A DNA stretch of 64,000 nt from Dryas octopetala (taxonomy: Eukaryota > Streptophyta > Magnoliopsida > Rosales > Rosaceae), in assembly GCA_963921425.1 (NCBI GenBank), contig OY992834.1:3162001-3226000 (forward strand), given 5' to 3'. Shown here piece after piece: positions 11,399-24,600 of this stretch (position 1 is its first letter; each line of letters starts with the position of its first letter). The notes beneath the pieces were generated by a model, which did no database searches, was not told the origin of the DNA, and worked only from the letters and a program-made list of their open reading frames with translations. Both the position numbers and the translations under genes were made by a program.

Positions 11399-13396
11399 AT
11401 ACTTATAGTTCTTGTTTTTTTTTTTTTTATAAACTTTTATAATTCTTTTCAATATATGTATATATAGGAAGGCACTATTGGCTATCCCAAAAAGTTTCCA
11501 TAAACCCACTTCTCACCTATGATTACTACTTAATATTCTACATTATAGGACATCTATGTCATGGGGGATGGGACCATCGAGGTTCGAAATCTAGAGCCGG
11601 TTGGAGGCTTGAAATCCATAGCCAAATCTCAAGATATATATAGGTTTCGAAATCTAATGCCATTCGTTCATAAATTGAAGTCCAATTTTGAGGTTCAAAG
11701 TTTAAAGTTCAGGGTTTTAGCTCAAGTTACGAGTAGTAAGTTTAGATTTTGTGGTTGAAAACCTTAGTTTGTTCTAGAAAAATTATAAAAAAATTAACGG
11801 CAATTTTGATCATAGATTGATAAAATTAGTGTCAATATACATATTTTATTAGTACAATATAAAATTTAAATTTCACTTGTATTCACACAAATTCAATGAT
11901 ATGCAAACCATTGTCCATAAGCTATAGTTTCCACAACTTAAATTCTACATTTCTTTGTTTAGCTACTTTTGCACATTTTAAATGTATTTTCAATATCCAA
12001 TATCGAGATTAAGAGGCATGCTAGCTAACATTTTATTTGTTCATTGTATGCTAATTTTGATATAGTTGCATGACTTCACTTTAAATCTTTTTTTTTTTTT
12101 TTTTTGTAAAATTGTTGATGTTAAATCGTGTGAATTTCCTATAAAATATATTATATGAAATAATGATTATGTGTTGTAAAACACAATTAAAGAAATAAAA
12201 AAAAATTATGATTTAAGAACGACTGACGTGTCACTTGGTAGTTGTCGTGGATTGTTATATGCCACACGTCGAACTATTATTGAAGCATTTAACTTGGATG
12301 CGGTTAGAGAAATCCACATATTACAATTATAAACTTACCATTATATGGTAATACTCCAAGTTAGGTCTTGTCAAAATTATCATTATAAATAATTATCCTT
12401 TAAAATAAATCATATGAAATAATGATTTAGGTATTGTTAGAAAAGATAAATAATGATTAAGGAATGACCGACGTGTCACTTGATAGTTGACGTGGGTCGC
12501 TTTGTCTTACACGTCACACTATGATTGATGTTTGAAACTTGGATGCAGTCATAGTTATCCATGCAATGCACTTAGAAATGTGTGAAATCTCATTAAAAGT
12601 AATTCTCCAATTCAGGAAAGTTGTTATGTACCCTTTGAACGTAATCCAGACTGTTGCTACGCACCTAATTATATTTGGGCATGTAATAATAGAGTATATG
12701 GAGAAGGGATTTGGTGGTAAATACAAAAAGTCTTAAAAAATTAAGAAATATCATATTGAAATTCCAATATCCAAGAGCAAATTTCACCATTTTCTTATGC
12801 TAAAAGTTGAACCAAGAATTGACAAGCAATGTGCATGATGTTCTATAAGGCCAACAAATATAAAATTTATCTGTTTTTTTATTTTATTTATGAAATTGTA
12901 CTATAGAATCAAAAGAAAACAACCACAATAAACTTATAAACTAAGCAAACCAAAAAAAAAAAAATGAAACTTAAAAAGGAGCAAAAATGTGAAACAAACT
13001 TCATTTTTTGATTTATATTTTTGTTTTGAAGGTTTATTTTTAGCCTGTATTTGCAAAATATTACTACTTTATTAGTTGGATATGATAATAATGGCACCAT
13101 ATATGCACCTATAAGGCCTATGTATAAGAGCTATATATCATGCACCATTTGGCCACAACCTCTGAAGGACACCTTAAAATTTCCCATTATTCATTCTGAC
13201 CTTTCTGGTTTTGTTCCTTTTGCGTAAGGAATGCTTGTCACCTACTCCTCTACTAAAGAGTCCTATTAACTTTCACACTCTGCTTCTCCTCATTCTCTTC
13301 TTCCTCTTCATCCTCTCCCTTGAGATTTAGAAGAGAATTGAGGGGTACTTCTGCAAATTGCAAAAGCACTACTCTGCTCTTCACTACTCTTCATCA
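11399..13396. other. AT-rich spacer upstream of the zinc-finger gene
   Basis: No credible gene. It holds poly-T and poly-A runs and two diverged direct repeats (listed separately). The last 200 bp, with CT-rich stretches around 13260-13320, are probably the promoter and 5' leader of the zinc-finger gene. Confidence 0.6.
12137..12640. repeat. Two diverged direct repeats of about 250 bp
   Basis: Copies at about 12137-12390 and 12397-12640 share in the same order ATATGAAATAATGATT, GACGTGTCACTTG.TAGTTG, ACACGTC and AACTTGGATGC. They have diverged by many substitutions and small indels. The ACGT cores recur twice per copy. Confidence 0.7.
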
Positions 13397-14500
13397 ATGG
13401 AAAAGGGTAGGATCTGTAAGATCTGCAACAAGCGTTTCGCCAATGGCAAGGCCATGGGTGGTCACATGAGATCTCACCTGGCCATGGCCAAGCTTCCTTT
13501 TCCTCCCAAGAAGCGGCTGCCGCCACTGCCGCCTTCGCCGCCGCAGCAACTCAGCAACTCGTCCGAGTTGTCTCCATTTTCGTCGCCTCCACGCAACACT
13601 CGTTTCAGCAAAACCAACGCCGCCACCATGCATATGAAGTCTTCGCTTCCTCGGCTGTTGAACCCCGAGCCGTCTCTGGATTCGAGCGAGACCGAGTCGT
13701 GTGCGAAGAACCCAACTCGGAGAAGATCCAAACGGCGTCGTAAGACGATGATGGTGAAAGCGGTGGTGGAGCCACCGCCGCCGCAGCCTTTTGAGGCGGA
13801 GCAGCAGGTGAGTTCTGTTTCTGATTCTGATGATATTTCATCAACTGAAGATGGTGCCATGTGTCTTATCATGCTTTCAAGGGATACATGGGATCGACCC
13901 AAACAAGTCAAAAAGGAAGTGGTTGACTCTTTTGAGGCCGAGGCCGAGGCCAAGGAGGAGGAGGAGAAGGAAGAAGAAGGCGAAGAAGACTCGCCTTCCC
14001 GGGCACGAGTACTCACTCGTGCCCGGACTGAGGCCAAGTTCAAGTGCGAAACATGTAACAAAGTGTTTCATTCTTACCAGGCTCTAGGAGGCCACAGGGC
14101 AAGCCACAAGAGAATGAAGAACCCAGAAGTGCTCGATGAGGACGAAGATTTCAAAGTAGAAGAGGAAGAAGGTGATGATGATGCTGCTAATGGGAATGGT
14201 AATGGTAATGGCAATGCTAATGGTAATGATAATGATAACGGTAATTTGGTTGTTGAACATGAGACGAAGACAATTGAGTGTCCATTTTGTTTCAAATTGT
14301 TTGATTCAGCTCAAGCGCTTGGTAGGCACACGAAGGTTCACTATCGCACTGATGTTGGCAATGCTCGACTCTCATCATCTTATGCTAATTTTAAAGACAA
14401 TTTGGTAATAGATCTCAATCTCCCAGCACCAGAGGCAGAGGAGGAGGAGGAAGAGGAAGAAGAAGTTAGCCAGGTTGAGTTTCCAACAGTTTCTGAGTGA
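13397..14500 (+). CDS. C2H2 zinc-finger protein, ZAT4/ZAT9-like putative repressor
   Basis: Intronless gene of 367 residues, probably a nuclear transcriptional regulator. The ATG at 13397 opens MEKGRICKICNKRF. Three plant-type C2H2 fingers are visible: about 7-27 (CKICNKRF...KAMGGHMRSH), about 217-237 (CETCNKVF...QALGGHRASH) and about 295-315 (CPFCFKLF...QALGRHTKVH). The QALGGH-type core is plant-specific. Near the C-terminus, DLNLPAP (about 339-345) is an EAR repression motif, followed by a poly-Glu tail. A basic RRRSKRRRK stretch (about 122-130) may be a nuclear signal. An Asn-Gly repeat lies before finger 3. The layout of one N-terminal finger and two distant fingers matches Arabidopsis ZAT1/4/9. 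The target genes are unknown. Confidence 0.92.
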   Translation: MEKGRICKICNKRFANGKAMGGHMRSHLAMAKLPFPPKKRLPPLPPSPPQQLSNSSELSPFSSPPRNTRFSKTNAATMHMKSSLPRLLNPEPSLDSSETESCAKNPTRRRSKRRRKTMMVKAVVEPPPPQPFEAEQQVSSVSDSDDISSTEDGAMCLIMLSRDTWDRPKQVKKEVVDSFEAEAEAKEEEEKEEEGEEDSPSRARVLTRARTEAKFKCETCNKVFHSYQALGGHRASHKRMKNPEVLDEDEDFKVEEEEGDDDAANGNGNGNGNANGNDNDNGNLVVEHETKTIECPFCFKLFDSAQALGRHTKVHYRTDVGNARLSSSYANFKDNLVIDLNLPAPEAEEEEEEEEEVSQVEFPTVSE

Positions 14501-15010
14501 TTGCAGATTGATATTGCAAAACAAGTACTTACAAAGCTTCTCAAAGTACTTGATTAACAACTTAATTAGAGAGGTAAAAGTTTTCATCATGTTATTTTCT
14601 TTTAAACACAGGGTTTGTCTATAGACTCTATACTCATCATGAATTAGACATTTCCAATGCCCTTTTACAGTGACTTTATACACAGTGATGATTTTTCTTT
14701 CGGAGATTTAGTTGAGTGTTTAATTTCTTGGAAATTGTGATAATTTCTTGCTTATTGGTTTCTGATGCATGAGATAAAATGAATTCCATGATGTATGACT
14801 TTACAATTTCATATACCCAATTAGTGGAGATAAGACAGTAGCTTTTTTATTTTACATCATCACTTCATTTTATTTGCATAATAGAAATGTTATATAAGTG
14901 AGGAGTTACATTGAAGTAGCCCTTGTTTTTGCTACTGTATTTAGTTATTTTTACCAAATTAACTGTTTTCCTCACTTTTCTCATATGAAAAAATCAAATA
15001 TATAAAAGTT

Positions 15011-15011
<1 letters not shown>

Positions 15012-15063
<52 letters not shown>
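15012..15063. repeat. (GA)n microsatellite
   Basis: About 26 uninterrupted AG units, 0.5 kb downstream of the zinc-finger gene. Confidence 0.95.
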
Positions 15064-15066
<3 letters not shown>

Positions 15067-17093
15067 ATGAAAAATTTGTATGTTTTTGTTTGGATGTGAG
15101 ATTAGCTTCTACCTGTCACTCCCTCCTTTATAGTTTGCACAGTTGGTGAAGAAGTCAAGAGTGTAAACTCTGTTCCTTCTTATCTTCAAAAAATTTCTAG
15201 TAGGACTTGTGTGTGACCCCTATAAAGTGAAGCCATGCATATGGTCAAGCATGACATATAGCCACTCACATAATGCCCTTTCGCAATTAAAGGTTTTAGA
15301 ATCAATTCTCATAAATATGAGGCCAAATGTATGTTTAATTTTTCAGCCCAAGACCTCCAACTTGCCCATAATTATTGATTACCCATGTATTTTAATATTA
15401 TTTAATTATAATCCAAATGGACCCTTGGTTTTCTCCAATATCAATCCTTTGAAACTCTTTTCAGGAAGCAACGAAAAAATAAACTCTTTCAAAATCGTGA
15501 TTTTTGATATTAAATTTTGGGGATAAGTTCCAGATCTGCTTGATTTTCAGTTTAATTTCAAAGATAATTTTTTAACTAATAATTTATTATATAAACCTAT
15601 TCATCAATATGCAATATACACACGGAATGCAATTTATTTGTTAGATTTTATTATTTGGACTTGGAGAGCATAACGATGTCCAATATTTTTTGTCCTAAAA
15701 CCACATTCTATTGGATGTGGGATTGGTTGTCAAGTTAATATTTGAGGATGTAAGACTACGAATATATATATATATATATATTACAAGAAATGTTATATAT
15801 ATTTTCAAATTATCAAAATGTTATTTGAACGTCTTATATATATATATTCATACTTAATTAGACGACATAACATATAGTAGCTATCCGATAAGATAACATT
15901 ACTTTTTAAGCCTATTATCATTTTAACGCTATGATTTATTACAATTTTAACTTAAAAATTAATAGTATCAGTAAATTGAATATTATATGATAGTGATTAA
16001 TTAGGTAGAATAAAAAAAGTGTGACACAATAGTGTTATTCTACTTTAAATATTGATAAATGAATTACATTTTCAAACCATTACTAGTTAATTAGTCTAGT
16101 TTCATACTGTTTTATTATTGCCTACCTTCATCCTTCCTTGGTTATAGAAGCCAACAAAATAAGGAGAAACAAACAAAGAAAAGAAAAAGATAAACCTATA
16201 AAATTGAGTTGCGGTTACTTATGGAAAACAATATAGCATTAATGATTTGCGATCACTTATGGAAAACAATATAATATTACTTGTTCCGCACTTCATAGAT
16301 AAATACGATATATACATAGTAATGTTATCTCGTCAAATGTTCATGTTATTTTATACTGTGAATAAGATTAAGTATGGCACAATAACATACTAAATTGTCT
16401 AGTAAAATCACATTTTTTTATATATATATGCATACATGTGTTTGCGGTTCGTTAATTCTAGTTCTGATTATGAGTTTTTTTGATGTGATGATAGATTTTA
16501 GTTTTAACTTTAATTCTATGATACTGTTACATCGTTATGTTGTAATATCTATTACATATAATATTATGTGTGTTGGTGTATTTAATATGTGCTAGATTAT
16601 GTATTTGTAGTGATTTATTATTTTAGCAAAGAAAAATTTTAAAAAATATATCAAGATAGATGTCCATGAAGATTAGGTAGGGATGAGGACGGCCCTAACT
16701 AGCATAAATTATCATCCATACAACAATTAGGTCAAGTTAAAAAAAAAATTAATAAACCAATATAGAAAGTTGAAACAGTCATATCAGATATAGTAATTAA
16801 TTAATAACTTTAATTTCCAAATGCACGTCAAAGGAGGCGAAATGTCATTAACATTTCTATTGAAGGAAGCAAGGGGTCAAAAATGAAATGGCCTAATTAC
16901 ATGTTTTTTACTTAATACATGTTTGCTTCATTAGTAATAGTGGGTTGGAAAGATGCCAAAATAACAACCCAATAAGAACTTAAGAAGTGAGTTTGCTGAC
17001 TTGCTGAGGTCAGTTGCACTCGACAGAAGCTTTGCTCAATTAGATCTTGCAGGCTATTTAATCTCTCTAGTCGACATGAACACCAACCAGAGA

Positions 17094-17112
17094 GGGAGGG
17101 GGAGGGAGGGGG
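17094..17112 (+). other. G-quadruplex candidate
   Basis: GGGAGGGGGAGGGAGGGGG has four G-runs of at least three, with one-base loops, about 600 bp upstream of the QWRF start. Confidence 0.5.
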
Positions 17113-17615
17113 CTAAGCTATATCCAATTAACTTAAACATTCTACTTAACCATTGATTGTGGTTAATATTAGAAAACTCTGGAACTTTACGTAAATTCGT
17201 AATTTGTGTGACTAAAATGTAAGACAGCTTAGTTGTTAATTATGGGGTAGCTAGGAGCCTATGAATCTATGATAGTTGTAACTTTGTATTAAGCAGCAAA
17301 CCTAATTACAAGTTACGTACAAGATTAATTCTTGATGGGTTAAGCCCTTTTGGACTAGTGATCCCAATGGTGAGTCATGGGCCGGAAAAAAAGTACATAG
17401 ATTCAAAAGTCCATTTGGTTTTTTTTTTAGCAGGGAGCAAAAGGTCAATACATTTGTTTGTTTTATATTGGTGGGAGCGTTGACAAAGACAGAAACCTTT
17501 TGGCTTGGTGAACATACTGACCCACATGACATGATCTCAACTTCAATTTTATGCTCAAAACGTGCTATCATCAACTTCCTCCAATGCACTATGTACTTGT
17601 TTATTAAAACAAAAC

Positions 17616-17623
17616 TATATAAA
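17616..17623 (+). promoter_or_regulatory. TATA box of the QWRF gene
   Basis: TATATAAA about 100 bp upstream of the ATG at 17719, which fits a leader of roughly 60-70 nt. Confidence 0.55.
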
Positions 17624-17718
17624 CACCTATATATACCTGCGGCCTAGAAATTAGCATATTCTCGATAGACCATCTCAAACCCACTCCAAAATACTCCAAG
17701 AAATTCAAGACAACAAGC

Positions 17719-19912
17719 ATGGAAAACACATATGCACGCAAGCCTGCAGCTGCGTCCACACAATCTCCTCGCCTTCTACGAAGCAGAAGCGGAAGCTCTT
17801 CATCCCTAACCTTACCACCAAACAATTCAATATGCTCACCAAGCAACAGCCAAAGCCAAAGATTCACCCCTCGCTCAAGATCAAATGCAAAATCAAGAAC
17901 CAACAATGGGGAAGAAAAAGTGGTAACCCAAAAGAAGGGTCAAGAAAATAGAGAAGGTAATACAAATAATAATAGTACTAGTTTCTGTAAGTCGTTGCAG
18001 CGTGGGAGTACTAGTCCACGTACTAGTAGTTTTGGTGCAACAAAGGGGTCTCCTTCAGCATGGGCATTGTCTCCCGGCCGATCTTTGGCGTGCAAGGGAG
18101 TGGCACCGGAGTCCCCGGCGGCTTCTACAAGAGTAGTGAGGGCTAAACCTATTACTAGTAGTGGCGGCGCCGGCGGTGGTGGGGTTGGTGTCAGTGGGAT
18201 TTTAAACAAGTATTTTAGGCTGCACAAGAAAGTGTCACCAATACAACAAGAGGACTTCCATCGCTTTCGCGTTTTGCATAATCGGTTGCTTCAGTGGAGG
18301 TTTGCCAATGCTAGAGCTCAGGCTGCCATGTTTGTTACACAGAGGCTTGCAGAGGTACTAAAATTAAGTAATTAAATTTTATGTTATAATTAATTATAAA
18401 GTCGATCAATTACATGTTTATTTTGAATATTTGCTTCCTTTTTTTCTTAGGATAAATTGTTCAGTGTGTGGGTTAGGATCTTGAAAGTGAGAAACAACAT
18501 TCTACATAAGAAAATTCAAGTGCAAAAGCTCAAGCATGAGATCAAGCTCTATCAAATTTTGAACCCACAAATTTTGCTACTGAATGAATGGACGAAATTG
18601 GAGAGAAGAAATCAAGAATCTGTGAGTAGGTTGGTGAGAAAATTGTCAGGAATTTCAAACACAATCCCTTTGGTCCATGATGCTAAGGTATGTATGGTTG
18701 ATGATATATAATTTCAATTTTTGGTAAAAAAAAAAAAAAAATTCTTAAAATCATTATAAATGAATTCAGATATTATAGTTTACAAAAAATAATTCATTAA
18801 TTTATTTATTTGCTCCGGACAGGCAGATGTAGAGTCTGTATCCGAAGCTTTAATCACGGCCATGGGTGTCATGGAAGGTATTCAATTAATGGTCGCTGAA
18901 GTGCTCCCGCAGGTTAATTAGTACTAATTAATTAGCCATATTGTATATTAAGTAATAATTAATTAACCATTAATTAATATAATTTTGTGTTATTTTATCA
19001 GCTCGAAAAGCTACTTTTCATGGTGACGGAGCTTGTAATCACGCAGAAACAACAGAAAGACTTGGAGAAAAATATAAACTCAGTTGTTGCACTTGTGGTG
19101 AGTTATAATTTGTTGCTGTCGAACTCATGCAAATACTCTGTGATTTTTCTAGTGACAAATATATGTTATTATATATATATTTATATTTTTTTTTAACTGT
19201 GGCTAAAGGTTTTCGCAAGGGGTAAGTGGGTAACTATCAAACTTCACATAATTATGGACATGTGGTATAAAGCCCGAATTAACACAATATCACAGGAATG
19301 GAGGAAAGCCCAAGTATAATGTTTGTTGCTGGACTAAGGCCCGTTTAAAATTTAATTAAAAAAAGTAGCCGATTTTTTTTCAGATTTCTTTGTATGATTG
19401 TATGAATGTGCAAATTAATCATGCGTTTAGAAACAAAAATATTTTCCGACAAAAAAAAAAGAAACAAAAATATTTATATTATCTTAGTGGGATGAAAATA
19501 TCTTCTCACCATTAATATGTATATGTTTTTGGGTAATTCAAGAAATAAAGTATATTCACATTGCATGTGGTATCACCGTATCACTCATTCCCCTTATCTA
19601 TGACACACGTAATTCTTCACTTATAAAAAAATCATATAAGCTCAATTAATATAATTTTTGTAATCTTGGGCTGAATGTTTTCAAGCCCCTTTGGGCTTTT
19701 GGATCTTTATTTACAAATATATATAGTAGTTTTTTTAGTGAGATTTTAGGAAAATTGTTGAGCTGGGGCCGCTGGGCATGACTTATAAGCTCAATTAACA
19801 GTTTAACACTAATCTATTGAAAATTTCAAATTATCTTATATTTTCTTAACAGGGGGAGGAGGCAAGTATAAGATCACATCTCATCCAAGTAGCCAAGGAA
19901 TCAAAAAGCTGA
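17719..19912 (+). CDS. QWRF motif-containing protein (QWRF7-like, AUG8 family)
   Basis: Plant microtubule-associated protein of the DUF566/QWRF family, related to augmin subunit 8. Five exons read by eye: 17719-18354, 18451-18687, 18823-18912, 19002-19097, 19853-19912, giving 372 residues with phase kept at every junction. The N-terminal half is basic, Ser-rich and low in complexity (SPRLLRSRSGSSSS, SPGRSLACKG), as expected of a microtubule-binding tail. The signature FRVLHNRLLQWRFANARA lies around 180-197. The C-terminal part (about 210-372) is helical and coiled-coil-like (VWVRILKVRNNILHKKIQVQ). Length and composition fit the short QWRF7-type members rather than the 500-650 residue ones. 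The role in microtubule nucleation is inferred from the family. The last intron is 755 bp and empty. Confidence 0.9.
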
Positions 19913-20034
19913 AACATAAACACTACATGTGTATGTACTCCTTTATTTGTTTTACCAGTGCATTATTTTATCTTCTATTATCATTTCCCATAAAATAATT
20001 AGACTAAATCTGTAATTTCCTCTATAGTTTAAAC

Positions 20035-21260
20035 TAGGGGTGTGTTTCGGCCGGATCGGATCGAAAATAGGGTGTTCCAGTTCCAATCCAAAAAATTTTG
20101 GAATGGAATTTATGTTCCAATTTCCATTCCAAAAAATTGGAATTTCAACATCTCATTCCGATTCGGAATTTTCGGATAAACATTTGAAATTTTTGAATAA
20201 AAAATTGGAATTTTCACATTTTCATAATATTTTTTTTCATAATAGTTTGGTCTCCTAAAGCGCATCAACGAAACTCTCTGCTGACAAAATTCTACATTTT
20301 GTCGGTTCAACTCACTTGTTAAAAAAAAGCTTTTGTCGGCCACCTCAATCAGCTATTAGCTATTGTATCTTTTCGTCGGCATCAAATTTTTAGGCGCGAA
20401 CTAATCCCATTAATGTATGGTATATATTATATATGTTATAAGAGAAATAAATTATGTATGTTATAAGCGAAATAAATTATGTATGGTATATATTATGTAT
20501 GTTATAAGATAAATAAATTATGTATGATATATATTGTGTATGTTTAATGGTATATATTATATATTATAACACACATAATATATAAGAGAAATAAATGTCA
20601 CTATGAATGTATAATAGGCTTAATAGCACATATCTTAGAGGTGGGGGATTAATCTTTGGACCTCATCCAACATTGTTATAATAAATGTCACTAGTAGATA
20701 CATGTTACTCATATATATATCATGTTTGAAATTTTGAATATAATTAATAAGCTTAAATATTTAGTAATTAGTAATTACAATTGGTGAGATATTTCAGTTG
20801 GAACAAGTGTAGAATTGCCCCATATCTTCAATTCCCCTCCCTAATAAAAAAAAAATAGTAATTACATTTACGAAAAAATGTGGGTGTTTGTGTTACCAAC
20901 TTACCATTTATGTTATTATGATACACATATATTTATAATGTACATATATTTATATTAATAGTATTATTCATTTTTTAAAAAATATATGTTATATGTATCA
21001 TACTAAATAAATGATAAAATATATAATATTAATATAAATATAGAATAAATTGGCATAATTTCGGAAATATTGGATCGAAATGCTTTCGGAACATTTCGGA
21101 ATTTTTCGGATCGGAATTGGAATTTACATAAACATTTTAATTCCAATCCAATTTTTTTTGGAATTTTCGGAATTCGGCATTTTCGGATTCGGAATAAAAT
21201 TAAAAATTTTCGGATAGAAATCGGTCGGATTCGGATTTTCCAATCCAAATCACACCCCTA
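20035..21260. mobile_element. Non-autonomous hAT element with 8-bp target duplication
   Basis: The ends are inverted: TAGGGGTGTGTTTCGG on the left, TAGGGGTGTGATTTGG on the right when reverse-complemented. They are flanked by GTTTAAAC (20027-20034) and GTATAAAC (21261-21268), an 8-bp duplication with one difference, as expected of hAT. Subterminal regions at both ends repeat TTCGGAATT-like words. The interior has no transposase and contains an AT-rich tandem repeat. It lies about 120 bp beyond the QWRF stop codon. Confidence 0.85.
20410..20560. repeat. AT-rich minisatellite inside the hAT element
   Basis: Irregular tandem copies of a 30-50 bp unit built from ATTATGTATG.TATATATTAT and GTTATAAG.GAAATAAATT. 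Confidence 0.7.
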
Positions 21261-21268
21261 GTATAAAC

Positions 21269-21646
21269 TATTACTTAATCGGTACTCTTTCTTTTTTGTT
21301 GAAACTTTAATTGGTACTTTCACCATCTAATAGACTAAAACTGGCTCTTCTTTCATGCTTATAATTCTTCCAACCTTTTCACTCCACTATTGCCTATTGG
21401 AAACACTATAACTCACCAGTCCATGACAATAACACTAGCTAAAGTAACACCCTTTAATTTATACACAGTACGTCAACAACCCAAAATCAAAATATTAGAA
21501 CAATAACACTTAGAAAATTCCATTGAAATAAAGCAAAATAATAAAATCGCTTCTCCTATACCAATCCCCCACCAATTGAAAAAAAAAAAAAAAAAACCCA
21601 AAAAGAAGAAGAAAAAAAACCCCTCAAGGATTTAAAGTTAATCCTA
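21269..21646. other. Short spacer, 3' flank of the receptor kinase
   Basis: No open frame of note. A poly-A run near 21573-21596 and A-rich sequence precede the stop codon of the minus-strand kinase gene. This is probably its 3' untranslated region. Confidence 0.5.
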
Positions 21647-24600
21647 TTAACATTCCAGTGATGGCTTTTGTGGCAAAGGAATATCATCAGCTCCACCCCC
21701 AGCAATCACATTGTCATGACCACCAACACCAGCAGCAAGTAACTTTCTCTTGGGCTTGGCTTCAAGAAGCATCAACACCACGTCCCTCATGGAGGGTCGG
21801 TCTGCTGGGTTCCGGCTGGTGCAGAGCAAAGCAATTCTGAGCATTTGCATCATCTCCTCCCTCACCGGCGCACAACCTGCCCCGGCATTCTTGTCCAGAA
21901 TATCGTTGATTCCATCTTTGGTCTTGATTTTAGTCCGAACCCAGTCCACAATGCTATTCCCATCCCCAAATTCGGCGTCCACCGATCTTTTACCACTTAA
22001 AATCTCCAGTAGCACTACCCCAAAGCTGTAAATGTCACTCTTTTCATCAACTTGGAGGGTATAAGCATATTCTGCAAAAACAAAACGAATCAAAAAGGTT
22101 AGAACAATGCCTTATTGATCTTGGTAATCAAATGTCACCAAAACAACATGTACAAACGAAAAAGAGAACCTCCACTCCTATTTTTACCAAAAAAAAAAAA
22201 AAAAAAGCTTTCCTTATCACGAATGTCCTATTTTCTTGTCACATAATATATATATTACATAAAGTTTTTAACCCATTGCACTTAATGTGTTCACAATGAG
22301 CGCACTCACATATGCACTGTGGTGTTGACGACATTTGAAATGAAAATTGCATGGCCCAAAGTTGGTCTGGTGGACAAAAATGTCAACCTCTCTTTTCCCC
22401 TCTCTTGCTTTATGATTGATTTAATGTATGAACAATGACATGTATATCAGTATATGTATATGAACCGACATGGTAAGAGTTTTTAATATACTTAATTGCA
22501 ATACATAGAAATAGATCCAAAGGAGAAAACAAAAATGGTACACTTTTTGACTAAATGGACCGACCACTGCCCATTTGGATTATGTACTCATTAAAATTTG
22601 GATTTGGCAAGTGATTAGTGCTCTTTAATGATAAAGAAAAAGACGTCCACACTCTATGAATGACAATGTATTTTACTACTTAAGTTGATTGGTAACTTAG
22701 CTGGAAAGTTTAGCAATATTTGCAAAGAGACAAATTGCTATGCTATGCTAACCTTAACATGCAAACATTCCCTGCCTCATTCACCCATCCTCTAGATTTC
22801 GTCATCCATCCAACAAAATGAACTTTTTTTTTTTTTGGCCAAGAAACAAAATGAACTTTAATAAAGAATTCAAACAAACCCATAACGAACAAAGACATAG
22901 TACCAATCACTTCACTAACGTACGCCGGAGGTCAACCCTATCCACCGATGCATTTTAGCAACACATAGAATGAATTAAACGAAAAATTAAAAATGGAAAA
23001 GGAAAAAAGATCAACGCACCTGGCGCAATGTAGCCATAGGATCCGGCGATCACAGACATGGACTCATCGCTCTGGATCAGCTTGGCCACCCCGAAATCCG
23101 CCACTCTGGCCTCCATCTCACCGTCCAACAAAATATTACTCGGCTTGAGATCGCGGTGCACGATCACTGGATCACAGTCGTGGTGAAGATAGCAAATCCC
23201 CTGAGCCACACCGAGCGCAATCTTGTACCTCGTAACCCAATCCGCGACCAAATTCTGGGCCTTGTTTTTGCCATGCAATAAATCGTCTAAATTCCCGTTG
23301 GGCATGTACTCGTAGAGCAGCATGGTGCAGTCCCTGTTGCAGCAGCACCCTAACAATCTCACTATGTTCCTGTGCCTCACGTTCCCCAACACCTCCACCT
23401 CAGCCAAGACCCCTCTCCGCCGTCGGATCACGAGGTTCTCCTTCTGTTTGCTCCACAGCTTCTTCACCGCTATGATCTCGCCACCTGGCATCTCCGCTCT
23501 GTATACCGTTCCCGTGGACCCCATCCCTATGATCTTATCGCTCATCGACAAGCACTCCAACACATCATCCGCCGTGAAATTCAACCGCTGGAAAGCAGTT
23601 AACTTCCACGGTCCGATCTGCTGACTCTCGTCCATCCGACGGCTGTAGTTCGCATGGAAGCACCGGGTCCCCGCAACGAGCACAAATAGTCCGATTCCAA
23701 ACGCGGCCGCCATAATCCACACGATGGCGCCAGCTGTCCGCTTCGGCTGCTCGTGCTCGTGAACCTCCACGGCTCCAGTCGACAACGTGTCAGCCGCACA
23801 AGGCTTCGCCAAAACGCCGCCGCATAAGCCCTCATTTCCCGAAAACGACGTCGGATGGAGGTTCGGGAATATTGAACCGGACGCGGGGATCGGTCCGGTT
23901 AACAAATTAAACGAAACGTTAAAGCTCTCCAACGTACTGCAATTTTCGAAGTTTGAAGGAATCGTACCGGAGAGGAAGTTATGCGAGAGGTCGATGTCGG
24001 TTATGGAGGGCAAAACGGAGATTTCCCAGGGTATAATGCCTGTGAGTGAATTACGGCTGAGATTCAAGCATATGAGCTTCTCACAGTGACCAATGTCCCA
24101 GGGAATGGTACCGTTAAAACCGTTATGTTGCAGTTCGATCTTGTACAAGCTTCTGCAGCCGAGGAAGTCTGGGATATTGCCTGTGAGCTCGCTGGAGCTG
24201 GCGGAGAAGATTTGGAGACTGGTTGCGTTCCAAATGTTCGATGGAAGGTTTGTGTGAAGTGGGTTCTGGGAAATGTTCAAGTACTCGAGGTTCACGGCAT
24301 TGCCGAGATCTTCAGGAATTGAACCGGTGAAGTTGTTGTTACTCACGTCGACGAAGGTCAGGTTGGGCAAGAATCCGAGACCCAGAGGAATGGAGCCGTT
24401 GATGTAGTTGTTTTGGATGCGGAAGCGTAGCAAGGAAGTGCAATTTGATAAAGTGTTTGGGAGGTGGCTGACGAACCTGTTGGAGAAGAGTATGAGCTTG
24501 TTGAGCTTGTTGCCATGGCAGAGATTTGGAGGGATTGGACCGGTGAGAGAATTGGAGGAGACGTCGATTCGAACTAGCTTCCCGTTGAGGCCTAACTTTT

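Larger units (their letters stand above)
14501..17718. other. AT-rich spacer between the zinc-finger and QWRF genes
   Basis: No credible gene. It includes a (GA)n tract, an (AT)n stretch around 15760-15780 and 15835-15850, a short direct repeat of ACTTATGGAAAACAATATA at about 16215 and 16255, and a G-rich tract at 17094-17112. The last few hundred bases should hold the QWRF promoter. Confidence 0.6.

Noticed and set aside
13358-13358. Upstream TTG start for the zinc-finger protein
   Set aside because: It is not an ATG. The first ATG at 13397 gives the usual short N-terminus before finger 1.
13394-14295. Long open frames on both strands over the zinc-finger gene
   Set aside because: They are shadow frames caused by the GC-rich and acidic repeat composition of the real plus-strand gene.
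20040-21261. Short Phe/Ile-rich frames near 20.1 and 21.1 kb
   Set aside because: They come from TTCGGAATT-type subterminal repeats of the hAT element and are not genes.
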